Source: Salinadaptatus halalkaliphilus (GTDB taxonomy: Archaea > Halobacteriota > Halobacteria > Halobacteriales > Natrialbaceae). From it: 64,000 bases of DNA. Under the pieces are notes generated by a model that saw nothing but the letters and a program-made list of their open reading frames with translations, searched no databases and had not been told where the DNA came from. The stretch spans positions 62,001 through 126,000 of the forward strand of contig NZ_RBZW01000058.1 of assembly GCF_006543045.1 (NCBI RefSeq). The letters are read 5' to 3'. Position numbers and translations under genes: made by a program. Positions 49,920 through 59,474 of this stretch are shown piece after piece; within the stretch, counting starts at the first letter, position 1; each line of letters opens with the position of its first letter.

Positions 49920-52676
49920 ATGGATTCCGCGCTTGGCCCGCCCGAAGCGATGGCCGAGAAACGCGAGGAACTGACGCCGATGATGCGTCAGTATCACGAC
50001 CTCTGTGCGCGCTACGACGACGCGCTCGTCCTCTTTCAGGTCGGTGACTTCTACGAAACCTTCTGCGGCGCCGCCGAACGAACCGCGCGACTGCTCGAGA
50101 TAACCCTCACCAGCCGGGAGGACTCGACCGGCGAGTACCCGATGTCCGGGATCCCGATCGACAACGCCGAATCCTACATCGAGGCGTTGCTCGAGGCCGG
50201 CTATCGGGTCGCGGTCGCGGATCAGGTCGAGGAACCCGGCGAAACCTCGGGCGTCGTCGGGCGGGCAGTCACCCGCGTCATTACGCCCGGGACGCTCACC
50301 GAGGACGAACTGCTCGCAAGCGACGACAATAACTTCGTCGCCGCAGTGGCTCGCGGCGACGGGTCCGGCGCTCCCTCGGACGACGACGCCCTCGCACTCG
50401 CCTTGCTCGACGTCTCGACCGGCGACTTCCTCGCGACGAGTTCGACCTCGAGCGAGGCGATTACCGACGAGATCAGCCGCTTCGATCCATCCGAGGCCGT
50501 CGTCGGTCCCGACGCGTCGACGGATCTGGTACCCGCGGACTGCATGGTGACGCCGTTCGACGCCGCGGTCTTCGAGCGCGAGCGCGCCGCGTCCCTGCTC
50601 TCGCAGTACTTCGGTCAGCCCGACGCGCTGGTCGCCGGTGACGCCGAAACCCGGGCCTGCGGCGCGTTGCTCGCGTACGCGGAGTATGCCCGCGGCGGCG
50701 AACACGGCCAAGCAGACGACACTGACGAACCGGCCGACGCCGGTAATTCGGAGCCGGCCCCGCCGATCGACGCGAGCCAGCGCACCCGCCTCGAGTATCT
50801 CACCCACCTCACGCGGTACGACCCGCGCGAGTACCTGCTGCTCGACGCCGTCGCCCTGCGGAGCCTCGAGTTGTTCGAACCGCGGGCCGTCCACGCCCGG
50901 GACGACGCGACGCTGGTCGGCGCCCTCGACGAAACCGCGAGCGCGCTCGGCGGGCGCAAACTCCGGGACTGGGTCCGGCGGCCGCTGCTCGAGCCCGATC
51001 GGATCGATGCTCGCCTCGACGCTGTCGAGGAGCTAACCGGCTCGGTCCAGAGCCGGGAACACCTCCACGAACTGCTGCGAGATGTCTACGACCTCGAGCG
51101 CCTGATTGGACGGATCTCCCGCGAGCGAGCGAACGCCCGCGACCTGCGGTCGCTCCGGGATACGCTCGCCGTCGTTCCCGAACTCCGCGAGCGACTGGCC
51201 GACGCCGACTGCGAGCGCCTCGAGCGGCTCCACGAGACGCTCGATCCGCTCGCGGACATCCGCGAACTGATCGACGACGCCATCGTCTCGGATCCGCCGA
51301 TCGAGATCACAGCGGGCGGCGTCATCGCCGAGGGGTACGACGCGGACTTAGACGACCTTCGGGCCACCGCTCGAGACGGCAAGCAGTGGATCGACGACTT
51401 GGAGGAACGAGAACGCGAGCGCACCGGCGTCGACTCGTTGAAAGTCGGCTACAATTCGGTACACGGCTACTACATCGAGGTGACGAATCCGAATCTCGAG
51501 GCCGTCCCCGAGAACTACGAGCGCCGTCAGACCCTCAAAAACTCCGAACGGTTCGTCACGCCGGCACTCAAAGAGCGCGAGAGTCAGATTGTCGGCGCGG
51601 AGGAGCGAGCCGACGAGCGCGAGTACGACTTGTTCTGCGATGTCCGACGGCAGGTCGCCGACGAGGTCGAGCGCGTCCAGACGCTCGCAGACGCTGTCGC
51701 GACGCTCGACGCCCTGGTCTCGCTCGCGACCGTCGCCGCCCAGTACGACTACTGTCGGCCGGAGATTCTCGAGCCCGATGCAGGGAGCGACGACGCCACG
51801 GCGACTGGGGACCCGTCCGGGCTCGAGATCGACATCGAAGGCGGTCGCCACCCCGTCGTCGAGCGCACGCAGGACTCGTTCGTCCCGAACGATGCTCACT
51901 TCGCCGACGACGAACGGCTCGCGGTCATCACGGGTCCGAACATGTCGGGAAAGTCGACCTATATGCGCCAGGTCGCTCAGATCGTCCTGCTCGCACAGGT
52001 CGGCAGTTTCGTCCCCGCGACGGCGGCGCGGCTCACGCCCGTCGATCGGATCTTCACCCGGGTCGGCGCGAGCGACGACATCGCGGGCGGGCGCTCGACG
52101 TTCATGGTCGAGATGGACGAACTCGCGACCATCCTGCGTGCGGCCGACGAGCGCTCACTGGTACTGCTGGACGAGGTCGGTCGAGGTACTTCGACGGCGG
52201 ACGGCCTCGCCATCGCGCAGGCCATCACCGAACACCTCCACGACGCCGTCGGCGCGACGACGCTCTTTGCGACCCATCATCATCCGCTGACTGACGTCGC
52301 CGAGGACCTCGAGGCCGCGTTCACGCTCCACTTCGAGGTCGAGCAGGACGAGGGCGAGGTCGTCTTCGAGCACGAGGTTGCTCCCGGCGCGGCGACGGGT
52401 TCCTACGGTGTCGAGGTCGCGACCGCCGCCGGCGTTCCCGAAACGGTCGTCGAACGCTCTCGAGAACTGGTCGACGAAGCGGCGAGTGACGGGACGGCCG
52501 TCACAACGACCGACGTCGAACGGAGCGCCGAGGCCGTCGCCGCGACCGCAGACGGCGGTGACGTGCCGACCGACATCGCCGCCGAACTCCGGGCGCTGGA
52601 TCTCGCCCATCTGACGCCCGTCGAGGCGCTGACCGAACTGGACCGACTCAAACAAGTACTCGAGAACGAGCGGTGA
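49920..52676 (+). CDS. mutS: DNA mismatch repair protein MutS
   Basis: 918 residues. All MutS domains are visible: the mismatch-binding domain with [19 protein letters not shown] (the Phe-x-Glu motif as FYE), a connector region with [24 protein letters not shown], the lever/clamp (residues about 300-590), and the ATPase with Walker [17 protein letters not shown] and Walker [21 protein letters not shown], plus the TTLFATHHH helix. Acidic insertions ([15 protein letters not shown]) are halophilic features. It binds mismatches and works with MutL, which is not in the window. The ATG at 49920 gives a short lead before the conserved [20 protein letters not shown]. Confidence 0.96.
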   Translation: MDSALGPPEAMAEKREELTPMMRQYHDLCARYDDALVLFQVGDFYETFCGAAERTARLLEITLTSREDSTGEYPMSGIPIDNAESYIEALLEAGYRVAVADQVEEPGETSGVVGRAVTRVITPGTLTEDELLASDDNNFVAAVARGDGSGAPSDDDALALALLDVSTGDFLATSSTSSEAITDEISRFDPSEAVVGPDASTDLVPADCMVTPFDAAVFERERAASLLSQYFGQPDALVAGDAETRACGALLAYAEYARGGEHGQADDTDEPADAGNSEPAPPIDASQRTRLEYLTHLTRYDPREYLLLDAVALRSLELFEPRAVHARDDATLVGALDETASALGGRKLRDWVRRPLLEPDRIDARLDAVEELTGSVQSREHLHELLRDVYDLERLIGRISRERANARDLRSLRDTLAVVPELRERLADADCERLERLHETLDPLADIRELIDDAIVSDPPIEITAGGVIAEGYDADLDDLRATARDGKQWIDDLEERERERTGVDSLKVGYNSVHGYYIEVTNPNLEAVPENYERRQTLKNSERFVTPALKERESQIVGAEERADEREYDLFCDVRRQVADEVERVQTLADAVATLDALVSLATVAAQYDYCRPEILEPDAGSDDATATGDPSGLEIDIEGGRHPVVERTQDSFVPNDAHFADDERLAVITGPNMSGKSTYMRQVAQIVLLAQVGSFVPATAARLTPVDRIFTRVGASDDIAGGRSTFMVEMDELATILRAADERSLVLLDEVGRGTSTADGLAIAQAITEHLHDAVGATTLFATHHHPLTDVAEDLEAAFTLHFEVEQDEGEVVFEHEVAPGAATGSYGVEVATAAGVPETVVERSRELVDEAASDGTAVTTTDVERSAEAVAATADGGDVPTDIAAELRALDLAHLTPVEALTELDRLKQVLENER

Positions 52677-52697
52677 GATAGCGTCGATCGGTTGCGG

Positions 52698-53162
52698 TCA
52701 GTCCTCGCGCTGCCCGACCTTCAGGAGCGCGAGCGCAGCACCGAGGAGTGCGGTGTTTTTGAGGAAGTGGATCAGTTCGTTCTGTTTCTCCTCGGGATCG
52801 TCTGCGTTCCAGAAGTCGTGCATCATCGGCGTCACGCCGATGAGAAAGCTTGCGACTGCCCCAGCGGCGCTGGCTGGCAGCCGCCACAGGGCGACCCCGA
52901 TGCCGCCGGCGAGCAGACTGACGCTGATCGCGGGGACCGCGATTTCGGGCTCCGGTGCGCCCTTGGCCTCGGCGTAGGCGATCCGGCCCTCGAGGTTCCG
53001 CAGATTGTCGAGCGCGTTGAACGCGAGGACGCCACCGAACAGGATGCGTCCGAGGCGAAACGCCGGCGTCTCGGTAACGGCGGAGTCAGTGCCATCGCGA
53101 CCAGTTGTGTCGGCTCGTTCGGCCTCGCTCTCGTCGGTTCGTCGCTCGAGTCGACTACTCAT
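52698..53162 (-). CDS. DoxX family membrane protein
   Basis: 154 residues. After an acidic lead of about 45 residues come four hydrophobic segments: LGRILFGGVLAFNALDNL, VPAISVSLLAGGIGVALW, AAGAVASFLIGVTPMMHDFW and FLKNTALLGAALALLKVG. The pattern LRNLEGRIAYAEAKG and MMHDFWNADDPEEKQNELIHFLKN are typical of DoxX (quinone- or SoxY-associated in some bacteria, function otherwise unknown). The ATG at 53162 was chosen. It is convergent with mutS. Confidence 0.88.
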   Translation of the reverse strand: MSSRLERRTDESEAERADTTGRDGTDSAVTETPAFRLGRILFGGVLAFNALDNLRNLEGRIAYAEAKGAPEPEIAVPAISVSLLAGGIGVALWRLPASAAGAVASFLIGVTPMMHDFWNADDPEEKQNELIHFLKNTALLGAALALLKVGQRED

Positions 53163-53243
53163 AGCTCGAGGGCAGGTCGCGAGCCAGTTAGGAATCATCG
53201 CGACAACTGCAGGCACGCCGACGAGGGGGATCCGTACCCCGTC

Positions 53244-54038
53244 TCATTCGGCTGTCGGCTCGAGGGCGACGAACTCGAGGTCGTGTTCGGCCAGCAGGCG
53301 GCTTGCGCGGTCGGTCACCGAGGGTGCGACCAGGATGCCCCGGACGGTGGCGTCGGCGTGGAGATCTCGCGTCAGCGCGTCGACGTACCGGCGCAGTTGG
53401 CTCACCGCGTCCGGGCCGACGCGGCGGCGTTTGAGTTCGACGACGACCGTTCGGCCGGCGTCGTCCTCGCCGTAGATGTCGACCGCCCCAGCAGAGGTTT
53501 CGCGCTCGGTCGCAAGCGGGGTAAAGCCGGTCTCGAGCATCGCTGGCGTCTCGAGGATCCGCTGGCGGAGGTCCTCCTCGGTGCCCGACAGCGTGAGTTC
53601 GGTCTCGTCAGTACCGGCGAAGGCGGCGACGTGATCGACGCGTCGAAACCGAACGCACAATCGCTCGTCGGGCGTCGATCGAACGCTCTCGAGGACGAGC
53701 GTCCTCGCGTCGTCCTCGCGGAGACAGGAGACGGCGTGCTCACAGCCCGGTGGCTGCCAGTTGACCGGCTGTTGGCCCTCGTCGGTGTGGACAAGCGCCG
53801 CGCCGTCGGGTTTGAGCATGACGTGGCGATCCCCGGCCTCGAGCCGGCTCGAGGCGCGCCCGTCGTAGTCGACCGTACACCGACCGAAGATCGTCACGAG
53901 CGCCTCGCGTGCGATCCCGTCGCTGACGGCGTCGCAGGCGGCTTCGAGGGTGGGCTGCTCGAGCGTCACCGTCTCCGGCTGATCGATCGACGTCACTACA
54001 ACGGCGTAGCCGTCGGGCGAACAAAAGGACCGCGACAC
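53244..54038 (-). CDS. nucS: Endonuclease NucS (EndoMS)
   Basis: 264 residues. The C-terminal nuclease domain has the PD-(D/E)xK-type core: AVDIYGEDDAGRTVVVELKRRRVGPDAVSQLRRYVDAL. The N-terminal DNA-binding domain contains RLEAGDRHVMLKPDGAALVHT then QPVNWQPPG. NucS/EndoMS cuts double-stranded DNA at mismatches in archaea and Actinobacteria, an alternative to MutS/MutL repair. The start is GTG at 54038, as no ATG lies close; the exact start is uncertain. It is on the same strand as DoxX and 0.6 kb from mutS. Confidence 0.88.
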   Translation of the reverse strand: MSRSFCSPDGYAVVVTSIDQPETVTLEQPTLEAACDAVSDGIAREALVTIFGRCTVDYDGRASSRLEAGDRHVMLKPDGAALVHTDEGQQPVNWQPPGCEHAVSCLREDDARTLVLESVRSTPDERLCVRFRRVDHVAAFAGTDETELTLSGTEEDLRQRILETPAMLETGFTPLATERETSAGAVDIYGEDDAGRTVVVELKRRRVGPDAVSQLRRYVDALTRDLHADATVRGILVAPSVTDRASRLLAEHDLEFVALEPTAE

Positions 54039-54102
54039 GAGTGCCGCGTTCTCGAGTGCATAAAAAGGCTTATTCCGGGGGCGTTCCGCGGGCTAGTACA
54101 CG

Positions 54103-54657
54103 ATGTCAGACTTCCAGCAGCGCCGTCGAGTCCTTCAGCTTGCAGGCACCGGCGTCGCGGCCTCTATCGCCGGTTGTTCGGATCTCAGCGTCTCCGACGA
54201 TCCAGATGGTGATGAGAGCACCGGAACCGAACTCACGGCGGTCGCTGAACCCTCCTCCGAAGACCTTCAGGAACTCGAGCAGGCAGTTCAGGCGGGCGAA
54301 CTCAGCCAGGAGGAAGCCTACCAGCGCCAGATGGAGCTGTTCGAGGGCGCCATCGAGCAGTTCGAGGACCGCGCCGCTGCGGAAGCCGACGACGATTTGC
54401 GAATCGAGGAGTCCGAAGGGGAGATGGGGATCTATCTTATCGACGGCAGTGCCGACGTGATCATCGACGCACTGCGGACGGGCGACATCTCTGTTCTCGG
54501 CGACACCGACCTCTACGAACAGTTGCTCCAACAGCAGCAACCCCCACAGGGCGACGGGCAGGAGATCGACGAGGACGAACTCGAGGAGCAACTGCAAGAG
54601 CAAGTCGAAGAACAGGAAACAGCGGACGGTGACGAGGACGCTGCGGACGGCGAGTGA
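54103..54657 (+). CDS. Tat-exported lipoprotein, unknown function
   Basis: 184 residues. The N-terminus carries an RR motif and lipobox: QQRRRVLQLAGTGVAASIAGCSDL, a Tat lipoprotein signal with Cys at about 25. The mature part is acidic and glutamine-rich (SSEDLQELEQAVQAGELSQEEAYQRQMELFEG, then QQQQPPQGDGQEIDEDELEEQLQEQVEE), helical and low in complexity. No family was recognised. A TATA-like CATAAAAAGG precedes the start. Its stop codon coincides with the end of an inserted element remnant, so the natural C-terminus may be altered. Confidence 0.72.
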   Translation: MSDFQQRRRVLQLAGTGVAASIAGCSDLSVSDDPDGDESTGTELTAVAEPSSEDLQELEQAVQAGELSQEEAYQRQMELFEGAIEQFEDRAAAEADDDLRIEESEGEMGIYLIDGSADVIIDALRTGDISVLGDTDLYEQLLQQQQPPQGDGQEIDEDELEEQLQEQVEEQETADGDEDAADGE

Positions 54658-55140
54658 CCTCCTCCACGGCCTTCAGGCCGTGGCATCCGGCCATCGGATG
54701 ACCGGCCTGCCGAAGCAGGACGTTGCGGTTCCAACCCGCACTCAGAGGGAACCGGCAGCATCTTGGAAGACACAGTCTTCCGACGGTTCCGCGAGAGCTT
54801 TGCTCTCGCTTGATACCGGCGAAACTCTCGTTTTCTCCCTCGGTATAGGGCTGTGGCCCGGTCACGCAGGCCCCATCGGAATCGATGTCATTGCCGTGTG
54901 ACGAACAGACCGCGTTCGTCACCGCCCCTTGTCTGTTGGGGGCCGGCGTCTCACCGATTCCGTTGCAGTTTCCAGTATGTTGGGACACGAGAAAAACCTT
55001 TGGTCGGTCATCCAGTCCGGCCACAGTACGGTGATTTGTGTGTCCTGAGTGTCCACTCGACCCTCGCCTGTTCGCTCCTCGGTTCCGACGCTCTGTCGGA
55101 ACACTCGTCACTCACGGGAAGGCGGGGGTATGCGCTCGTA
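54654..55140 (-). pseudogene. Decayed IS200/IS605-family (tnpB-type) element
   Basis: On the minus strand the end reads CCACGGCCTGAAGGCCGTGG then AGGAGGTCAC, the hairpin and terminal bases typical of the right end of haloarchaeal IS1341-type elements. Upstream (54938-54973) the fragment GNCNGIGETPAP matches a segment near the C-terminus of TnpB (usually GNGIGETPAP), with stops and frameshifts around it. The nuclease core is absent. Several hairpins between these points (CTTTGCTCTCGC and CTCTCG arms) may be remnants of the guide RNA region. The outer limit at 55140 is approximate. Confidence 0.55.
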
Positions 55141-55172
55141 TCTCTATCAGCCGACGACTAACCGAGTCATTC

Positions 55173-55661
55173 TCATTCTGGATCCACGCTGAAGGGACTC
55201 TCCCGTTCGGTCCAGTTCCAGCCGGGAATTCGTTCCTGAAATCCCGCAGCGAGGGCCGCCTCGAGGTCGTCGACGCCGGCGTTTTCGTCCGGGCCGCCGT
55301 GGACCTGTAAGTCGGCGTAGTGGAAGGTCGCCTCGCCGAGGGTCCGGAGGGGCTGGGTGCCGGCGATGGTCGCCGCCAGCTCGCGCCCGAGAATTTCGTC
55401 GACGACGAAGCCGGGATAGTCGCCGTCGACATCGAGATCACGAAGGATGGCGACCATCGCAGCGACGTTGACCGCCAGATCACCGTCGGCGAAGACAGCG
55501 TCGACTTCGGTGTGGTACTGCGATTCGGACACGTGGTCGACATCGGTGTCGAAGACCGCACCGAGGTCGTCGCGGACATCGTTGATGATCGGAACGACAG
55601 TTCCGGCGCGGGCTGTAATCCAGTCGCGTTCGGCGCGGACGCGGTCGGGTGTAACGTGCAT
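55173..55661 (-). CDS. Conserved hypothetical protein
   Basis: 162 residues: VTPDRVRAERDWITARAGTVVPIINDVRDDLGAVFDTDVD then a middle AVFADGDLAVNVAAMVAILRDLDVDGDYPGFVVDEIL and HYADLQVHGGPDENAGVDDLEAALAAGF. Mixed alpha/beta, acidic, no signal peptide. No named family is recognised. Upstream lie a TATA-like TATAAAAG about 35-45 bases away and a Shine-Dalgarno-like AAAAGGAGACGT directly before the ATG at 55661, an unusually clear ribosome site for this window. Confidence 0.65.
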   Translation of the reverse strand: MHVTPDRVRAERDWITARAGTVVPIINDVRDDLGAVFDTDVDHVSESQYHTEVDAVFADGDLAVNVAAMVAILRDLDVDGDYPGFVVDEILGRELAATIAGTQPLRTLGEATFHYADLQVHGGPDENAGVDDLEAALAAGFQERIPGWNWTERESPFSVDPE

Positions 55662-55975
55662 ACGTCTCCTTTTCGCTCGAGTGTCCTTTTGTTTGCGAAG
55701 GCTTTTATACCACGCAAGGAATAGCCACAGGTAAGCGGGTTCTCCCTGGAATTGTCCCGCAGTAGACCAGGATAACCAACCTGGGAGCGTGTTCGTCACG
55801 GCACGGAGTATACAGATGAGTCGGATAGTGACGTACTGCGTCGTTCGATCCGGACCGTCCCCGAAACTGTCGTCGACACGGGAGAGACAACGACTGGACG
55901 GTCCCGACCAACGGACTGTCGACTCCGGACGGACGCTCCCGCCGGCGAGTTCACGCAAGCCACATTTGGCGACCT

Positions 55976-57907
55976 ATGAGCACTGTAGAGCAGCAACTTG
56001 ACGATCTGAAAGCAGAGATCACGAGCGAGCTACCGAGCGATATCTCGGTCTCCTCGGTGAAATACGAAGGGCCGGAGCTAGTCGTCTACACCCGCGACCC
56101 GAAGAAGTTCGCTCGGCAGGGCGATCTCATCCGCAAGCTCGCGAGCAAACTCCGCAAGCGGATCACCGTCCGCCCCGATCCGACGGTCCTTTCGCGTCCC
56201 AACGACGCCCGCGAGGAGGTCATGCAGGCCATCCCCGAGGAAGCCGGCGTCACCGACCTCGATTTCCATACCGATACCGGTGAAGTCGTCATCGAAGCCG
56301 AGAAACCAGGAATGGTGATCGGCCGCCACGGTTCGACGCTTCGAGACATCACGAAAAACGTCGGCTGGACGCCCGAAGTCGTCCGCACGCCGCCGATTGA
56401 ATCCTCGACGGTTTCGAACGTCCGCAGCTTCCTCAAGCAAGAACGCGACGAGCGTCGGGACATTCTCGAGAAAGTCGGTCGACAGATCCACCGCGAAGAG
56501 ATGTCCGACGACGAGTACGTCCGCATCACGACGCTCGGTTGCTGTCGCGAGGTCGGTCGGGCCTCCTTTATCCTCTCGACGCCCGAAACGCGCATCCTCG
56601 TCGACTGTGGTGACAAGCCCGGTGCGGAGGGAGAAGTGCCGTATCTACACGCCCCCGAGGCACTCGGCGCTGGCCCCCAGACCATCGACGCCGTCGTCCT
56701 CACCCACGCCCACCTCGACCACTCCGCCCTGATCCCGCTGCTGTTCAAGTACGGCTACGACGGACCCATCTACTGTACCGAGCCGACGCGGGATCTGATG
56801 GGACTGCTCACGCTCGACTATCTGGATGTCGCCGCGAAAGAAGGGCGCTCACCACCGTACGACTCCGAACAGGTCCGCGAGGCGATCAAACACACGATCC
56901 CGCTCGAGTACGGCGACGTCACCGACATCGCACCCGATGTCAAGCTTACGCTGCACAACGCCGGCCACATTTTGGGCTCGGCCGTCTCGCACTTCCACAT
57001 CGGCGACGGTCTCTACAACGTCTGTTTCTCGGGGGACATCCACTACGAGGACACCCGCCTGTTCAACGGTGCGGTCAACGACTTCCCACGGGTCGAGACG
57101 CTCGTCTTAGAGTCGACCTACGGCGGTCGCAACGACTACCAGACCGATCAGCAAGACTCCGAGGAGAAACTCAAGGAGGTCATTCGAGACACCTACGAGC
57201 GCGACGGCAAGGTCGTCATCCCGGCGTTCGCCGTCGGTCGCTCACAGGAGATCATGCTCGTCTTAGAGGAGGCGATGCGAAACGGCGACATTCCGGAGAT
57301 GCCCGTTCACCTCGACGGCATGATCTGGGAGGCGACGGCGATCCACACTACCTATCCCGAGTACCTGCGCGACGACCTCCGGGACCGGATCTTCCACGAG
57401 GACGAGAACCCGTTCCTGGCCGAGGAGTTCAACCACATCGACGCCGGTGAGGAGGAACGACAGGATGTCGCCGATGGCGGTCCCTGTATCATCCTCTCGA
57501 CGTCGGGGATGGTTACTGGCGGTCCGATCATGTCCTGGCTCGGCCACATCGGTCCCGACCCGGACTCGACGCTCGTCTTCGTCGGCTACCAGGCCCAGGG
57601 AACCCTCGGTCGACGCATCCAGACCGGCTGGGACGAGATCCCGACCAGCGAAGTCGGCGCCGCCGGCGACACCGGTCGCGGCACCCTCTCGCTGAACATG
57701 AACGTCGAAACCGTCGACGGCTTCTCCGGCCACGCCGACCGCGCCGGCCTCGAGAACTTCGTCAAGACGATGAATCCCCGCCCCGAGAAGGTGCTGTGTG
57801 TCCACGGCGACGAACGCTCGACCCAGGATCTGTCCTCGGCGCTGTATCACGACTACAACATGCGCACCTTCGCGCCGAAGAACTTAGAGACGTTCCGCTT
57901 CCTGTAG
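55976..57907 (+). CDS. aCPSF1, beta-CASP ribonuclease with KH domains
   Basis: 643 residues. Two N-terminal KH-like domains (residues 1-150; PGMVIGRHGSTLRDITKNVGW carries a GxxG loop). A metallo-beta-lactamase domain has the zinc motif LTHAHLDHSALIPLL, GHILGSAVSHF and CFSGDIHYE. The beta-CASP insert has ILSTSGMVTGGPIMSWL, and the C-terminal motifs include VDGFSGHADRAG and CVHGDE. In archaea aCPSF1 cleaves nascent RNA at U-rich sites and brings about transcription termination. The length and motif set are complete. Confidence 0.95.
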   Translation: MSTVEQQLDDLKAEITSELPSDISVSSVKYEGPELVVYTRDPKKFARQGDLIRKLASKLRKRITVRPDPTVLSRPNDAREEVMQAIPEEAGVTDLDFHTDTGEVVIEAEKPGMVIGRHGSTLRDITKNVGWTPEVVRTPPIESSTVSNVRSFLKQERDERRDILEKVGRQIHREEMSDDEYVRITTLGCCREVGRASFILSTPETRILVDCGDKPGAEGEVPYLHAPEALGAGPQTIDAVVLTHAHLDHSALIPLLFKYGYDGPIYCTEPTRDLMGLLTLDYLDVAAKEGRSPPYDSEQVREAIKHTIPLEYGDVTDIAPDVKLTLHNAGHILGSAVSHFHIGDGLYNVCFSGDIHYEDTRLFNGAVNDFPRVETLVLESTYGGRNDYQTDQQDSEEKLKEVIRDTYERDGKVVIPAFAVGRSQEIMLVLEEAMRNGDIPEMPVHLDGMIWEATAIHTTYPEYLRDDLRDRIFHEDENPFLAEEFNHIDAGEEERQDVADGGPCIILSTSGMVTGGPIMSWLGHIGPDPDSTLVFVGYQAQGTLGRRIQTGWDEIPTSEVGAAGDTGRGTLSLNMNVETVDGFSGHADRAGLENFVKTMNPRPEKVLCVHGDERSTQDLSSALYHDYNMRTFAPKNLETFRFL

Positions 57908-57959
57908 TCGTCGCTCCGTCTCTGTAGGACATTCCCGAGGTAACCGCCGAGCCGTCGTG

Positions 57960-57977
57960 CGTGTACTTCGGTACACG
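57960..57977. terminator. Hairpin with TTCG tetraloop after aCPSF1
   Basis: CGTGTAC-TTCG-GTACACG forms a 7-base-pair stem with a C(UUCG)G loop, a very stable RNA hairpin, 53 bases after the aCPSF1 stop. No poly-U tract follows directly. It may mark or protect an RNA 3' end; a terminator role is only inferred. Confidence 0.35.
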
Positions 57978-58131
57978 AGACGAGTCCGCTTCGAGAACCG
58001 GTCGTCGGAGACGAGCGAATTTTGACCCTCGATTCGTTTGTCCGGGACGTGGTGTGGACCCGCTCCGCTCGAGATCGGCGACCCGACCGGGCGAACGATC
58101 GCTATCGTCGCAGTAGCAAGGTGACCCGCTG

Positions 58132-59175
58132 GTGATCGCGACCTGGCTCGTCTACGCGATACTCACGGCCGCGATCTACGCCGGGATCGCGTTGCTCTTG
58201 AAGGTCATCAGCGGCACCGCTATCGACGATCCGGTGGCGCTGTTGATCTACACCTGCGTCCCGTTTTACGCCGTCTACGTCGCCGCCGGTCCGGTCCTCG
58301 AGTGGACCGCGATTACGGGCGGATCCGGAGCCGCAGTCCCGACGACTGCGGTCGTGGCGGCGATCGGTATTGGCGTCGTGTCGACGCTCGCGTACGGCGT
58401 CTACTACTGGGGACTCGTCGTCGGCGATGTCTCGCGGTTCGTGCCGGTGCTGGCGATCGAAACGGTCTTCGTCCTGATACTCGGCGCGCTCGCACTCGGC
58501 GAGTCGTTCCCGACGGGCGTCTACGTCGGGATCGGACTCGTCGTCGCAGGGGCGTTGTTCATCTCGATCGATCGCGAGCGTGACGCCGGAGCGACGGGAT
58601 TCGGCCGAACCGGTCGCCCCGACATGGAACCGTCGGTGCTCGCAGTCGCCCTGCTTGCCGCGGTCGCGTTCGCGGTCTTCAATACGGGAATGAAGGCGCT
58701 CACGGCGAACTTCGGAACCTGGGAGTTGCTCTTCTGGATCAGCCTCGGGGGCCTCCTCTCGGTCGGCGCGGCGATCCCGTTTCGAACCGACGGTCGGTTC
58801 CGGCCGCGAGTCGATCCGGCCATCGAGGTGGGTCCCGACACGCCGATCTCGGTCCGCCTTCCCGGCAGAGCAGTGGCGGGAACGGAAACCCAATCAAAGA
58901 CGGTATCGGTCGGCGCCCTCGTCCTCGTCGCTGGCGGTCTGCTGAACGCGCTCGCGCTGTTTACGTTCATCCGTGCTCTCCAGTACGGCCCGGTATCGCT
59001 TGCGACGGCGATCACCAAACTCGACGTCATGCTCGTCTTCGTCGGCGCGCTCTCGCTGTCGAAGCTTGCCCCCGAGCTCCTCAGCGAACGGTTCAACCGG
59101 TTCACGCTGCTCCAGAAAGGGACAGCATCGGCCGTCATTCTGGTCGGCTGCGTGTTGATACAGTTCGCCTATTGA
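58132..59175 (+). CDS. DMT (EamA-like) transporter
   Basis: 347 residues with about ten hydrophobic segments in two homologous halves: LVYAILTAAIYAGIALLLKVI, VPTTAVVAAIGIGVVSTLAYG and VYVGIGLVVAGALFISI in the first half; LAVALLAAVAFAVFNTGMKAL, VLVAGGLLNALALFTFI and SAVILVGCVLIQFAY in the second. EamA-type duplications are visible (GPVSLATAITKLDVMLVFVGAL). The substrate is unknown; members export amino acids or metabolites. The start is GTG at 58132. A polar linker with RxxRxxRP lies between the halves. Confidence 0.85.
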   Translation: MIATWLVYAILTAAIYAGIALLLKVISGTAIDDPVALLIYTCVPFYAVYVAAGPVLEWTAITGGSGAAVPTTAVVAAIGIGVVSTLAYGVYYWGLVVGDVSRFVPVLAIETVFVLILGALALGESFPTGVYVGIGLVVAGALFISIDRERDAGATGFGRTGRPDMEPSVLAVALLAAVAFAVFNTGMKALTANFGTWELLFWISLGGLLSVGAAIPFRTDGRFRPRVDPAIEVGPDTPISVRLPGRAVAGTETQSKTVSVGALVLVAGGLLNALALFTFIRALQYGPVSLATAITKLDVMLVFVGALSLSKLAPELLSERFNRFTLLQKGTASAVILVGCVLIQFAY

Positions 59176-59474
59176 GTCTTCGCACGTGGAACGCTCGGTT
59201 TCGTCGTCGCTCCGCCTGTCCTGAAGCGGCGTTCGCCTGCTAGTTGCCCTGGCAGCGCCATTGCTCGCGGCCGTCTCGACGGTCGACCACGACGATCCGT
59301 GCGCCGTTTGTTCTCACAGAGTAGGTTTCCCGTATCGACGGAACCGACGAGGGTCCTCGCCGCGTCGACCCGACGACTCGAGAACGCGTCGGTGCGACGA
59401 GCCGACTCGAGCAGCGAACCGGAGGGAGCGAGAATCACGAAACGTTCTCGAGGGGGCCGACCTCGGCCCTGTGG

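Noticed and set aside
52692-54212. 506-residue frame opposite DoxX and NucS
   Set aside because: It spans two real convergent-strand genes and has no family resemblance.
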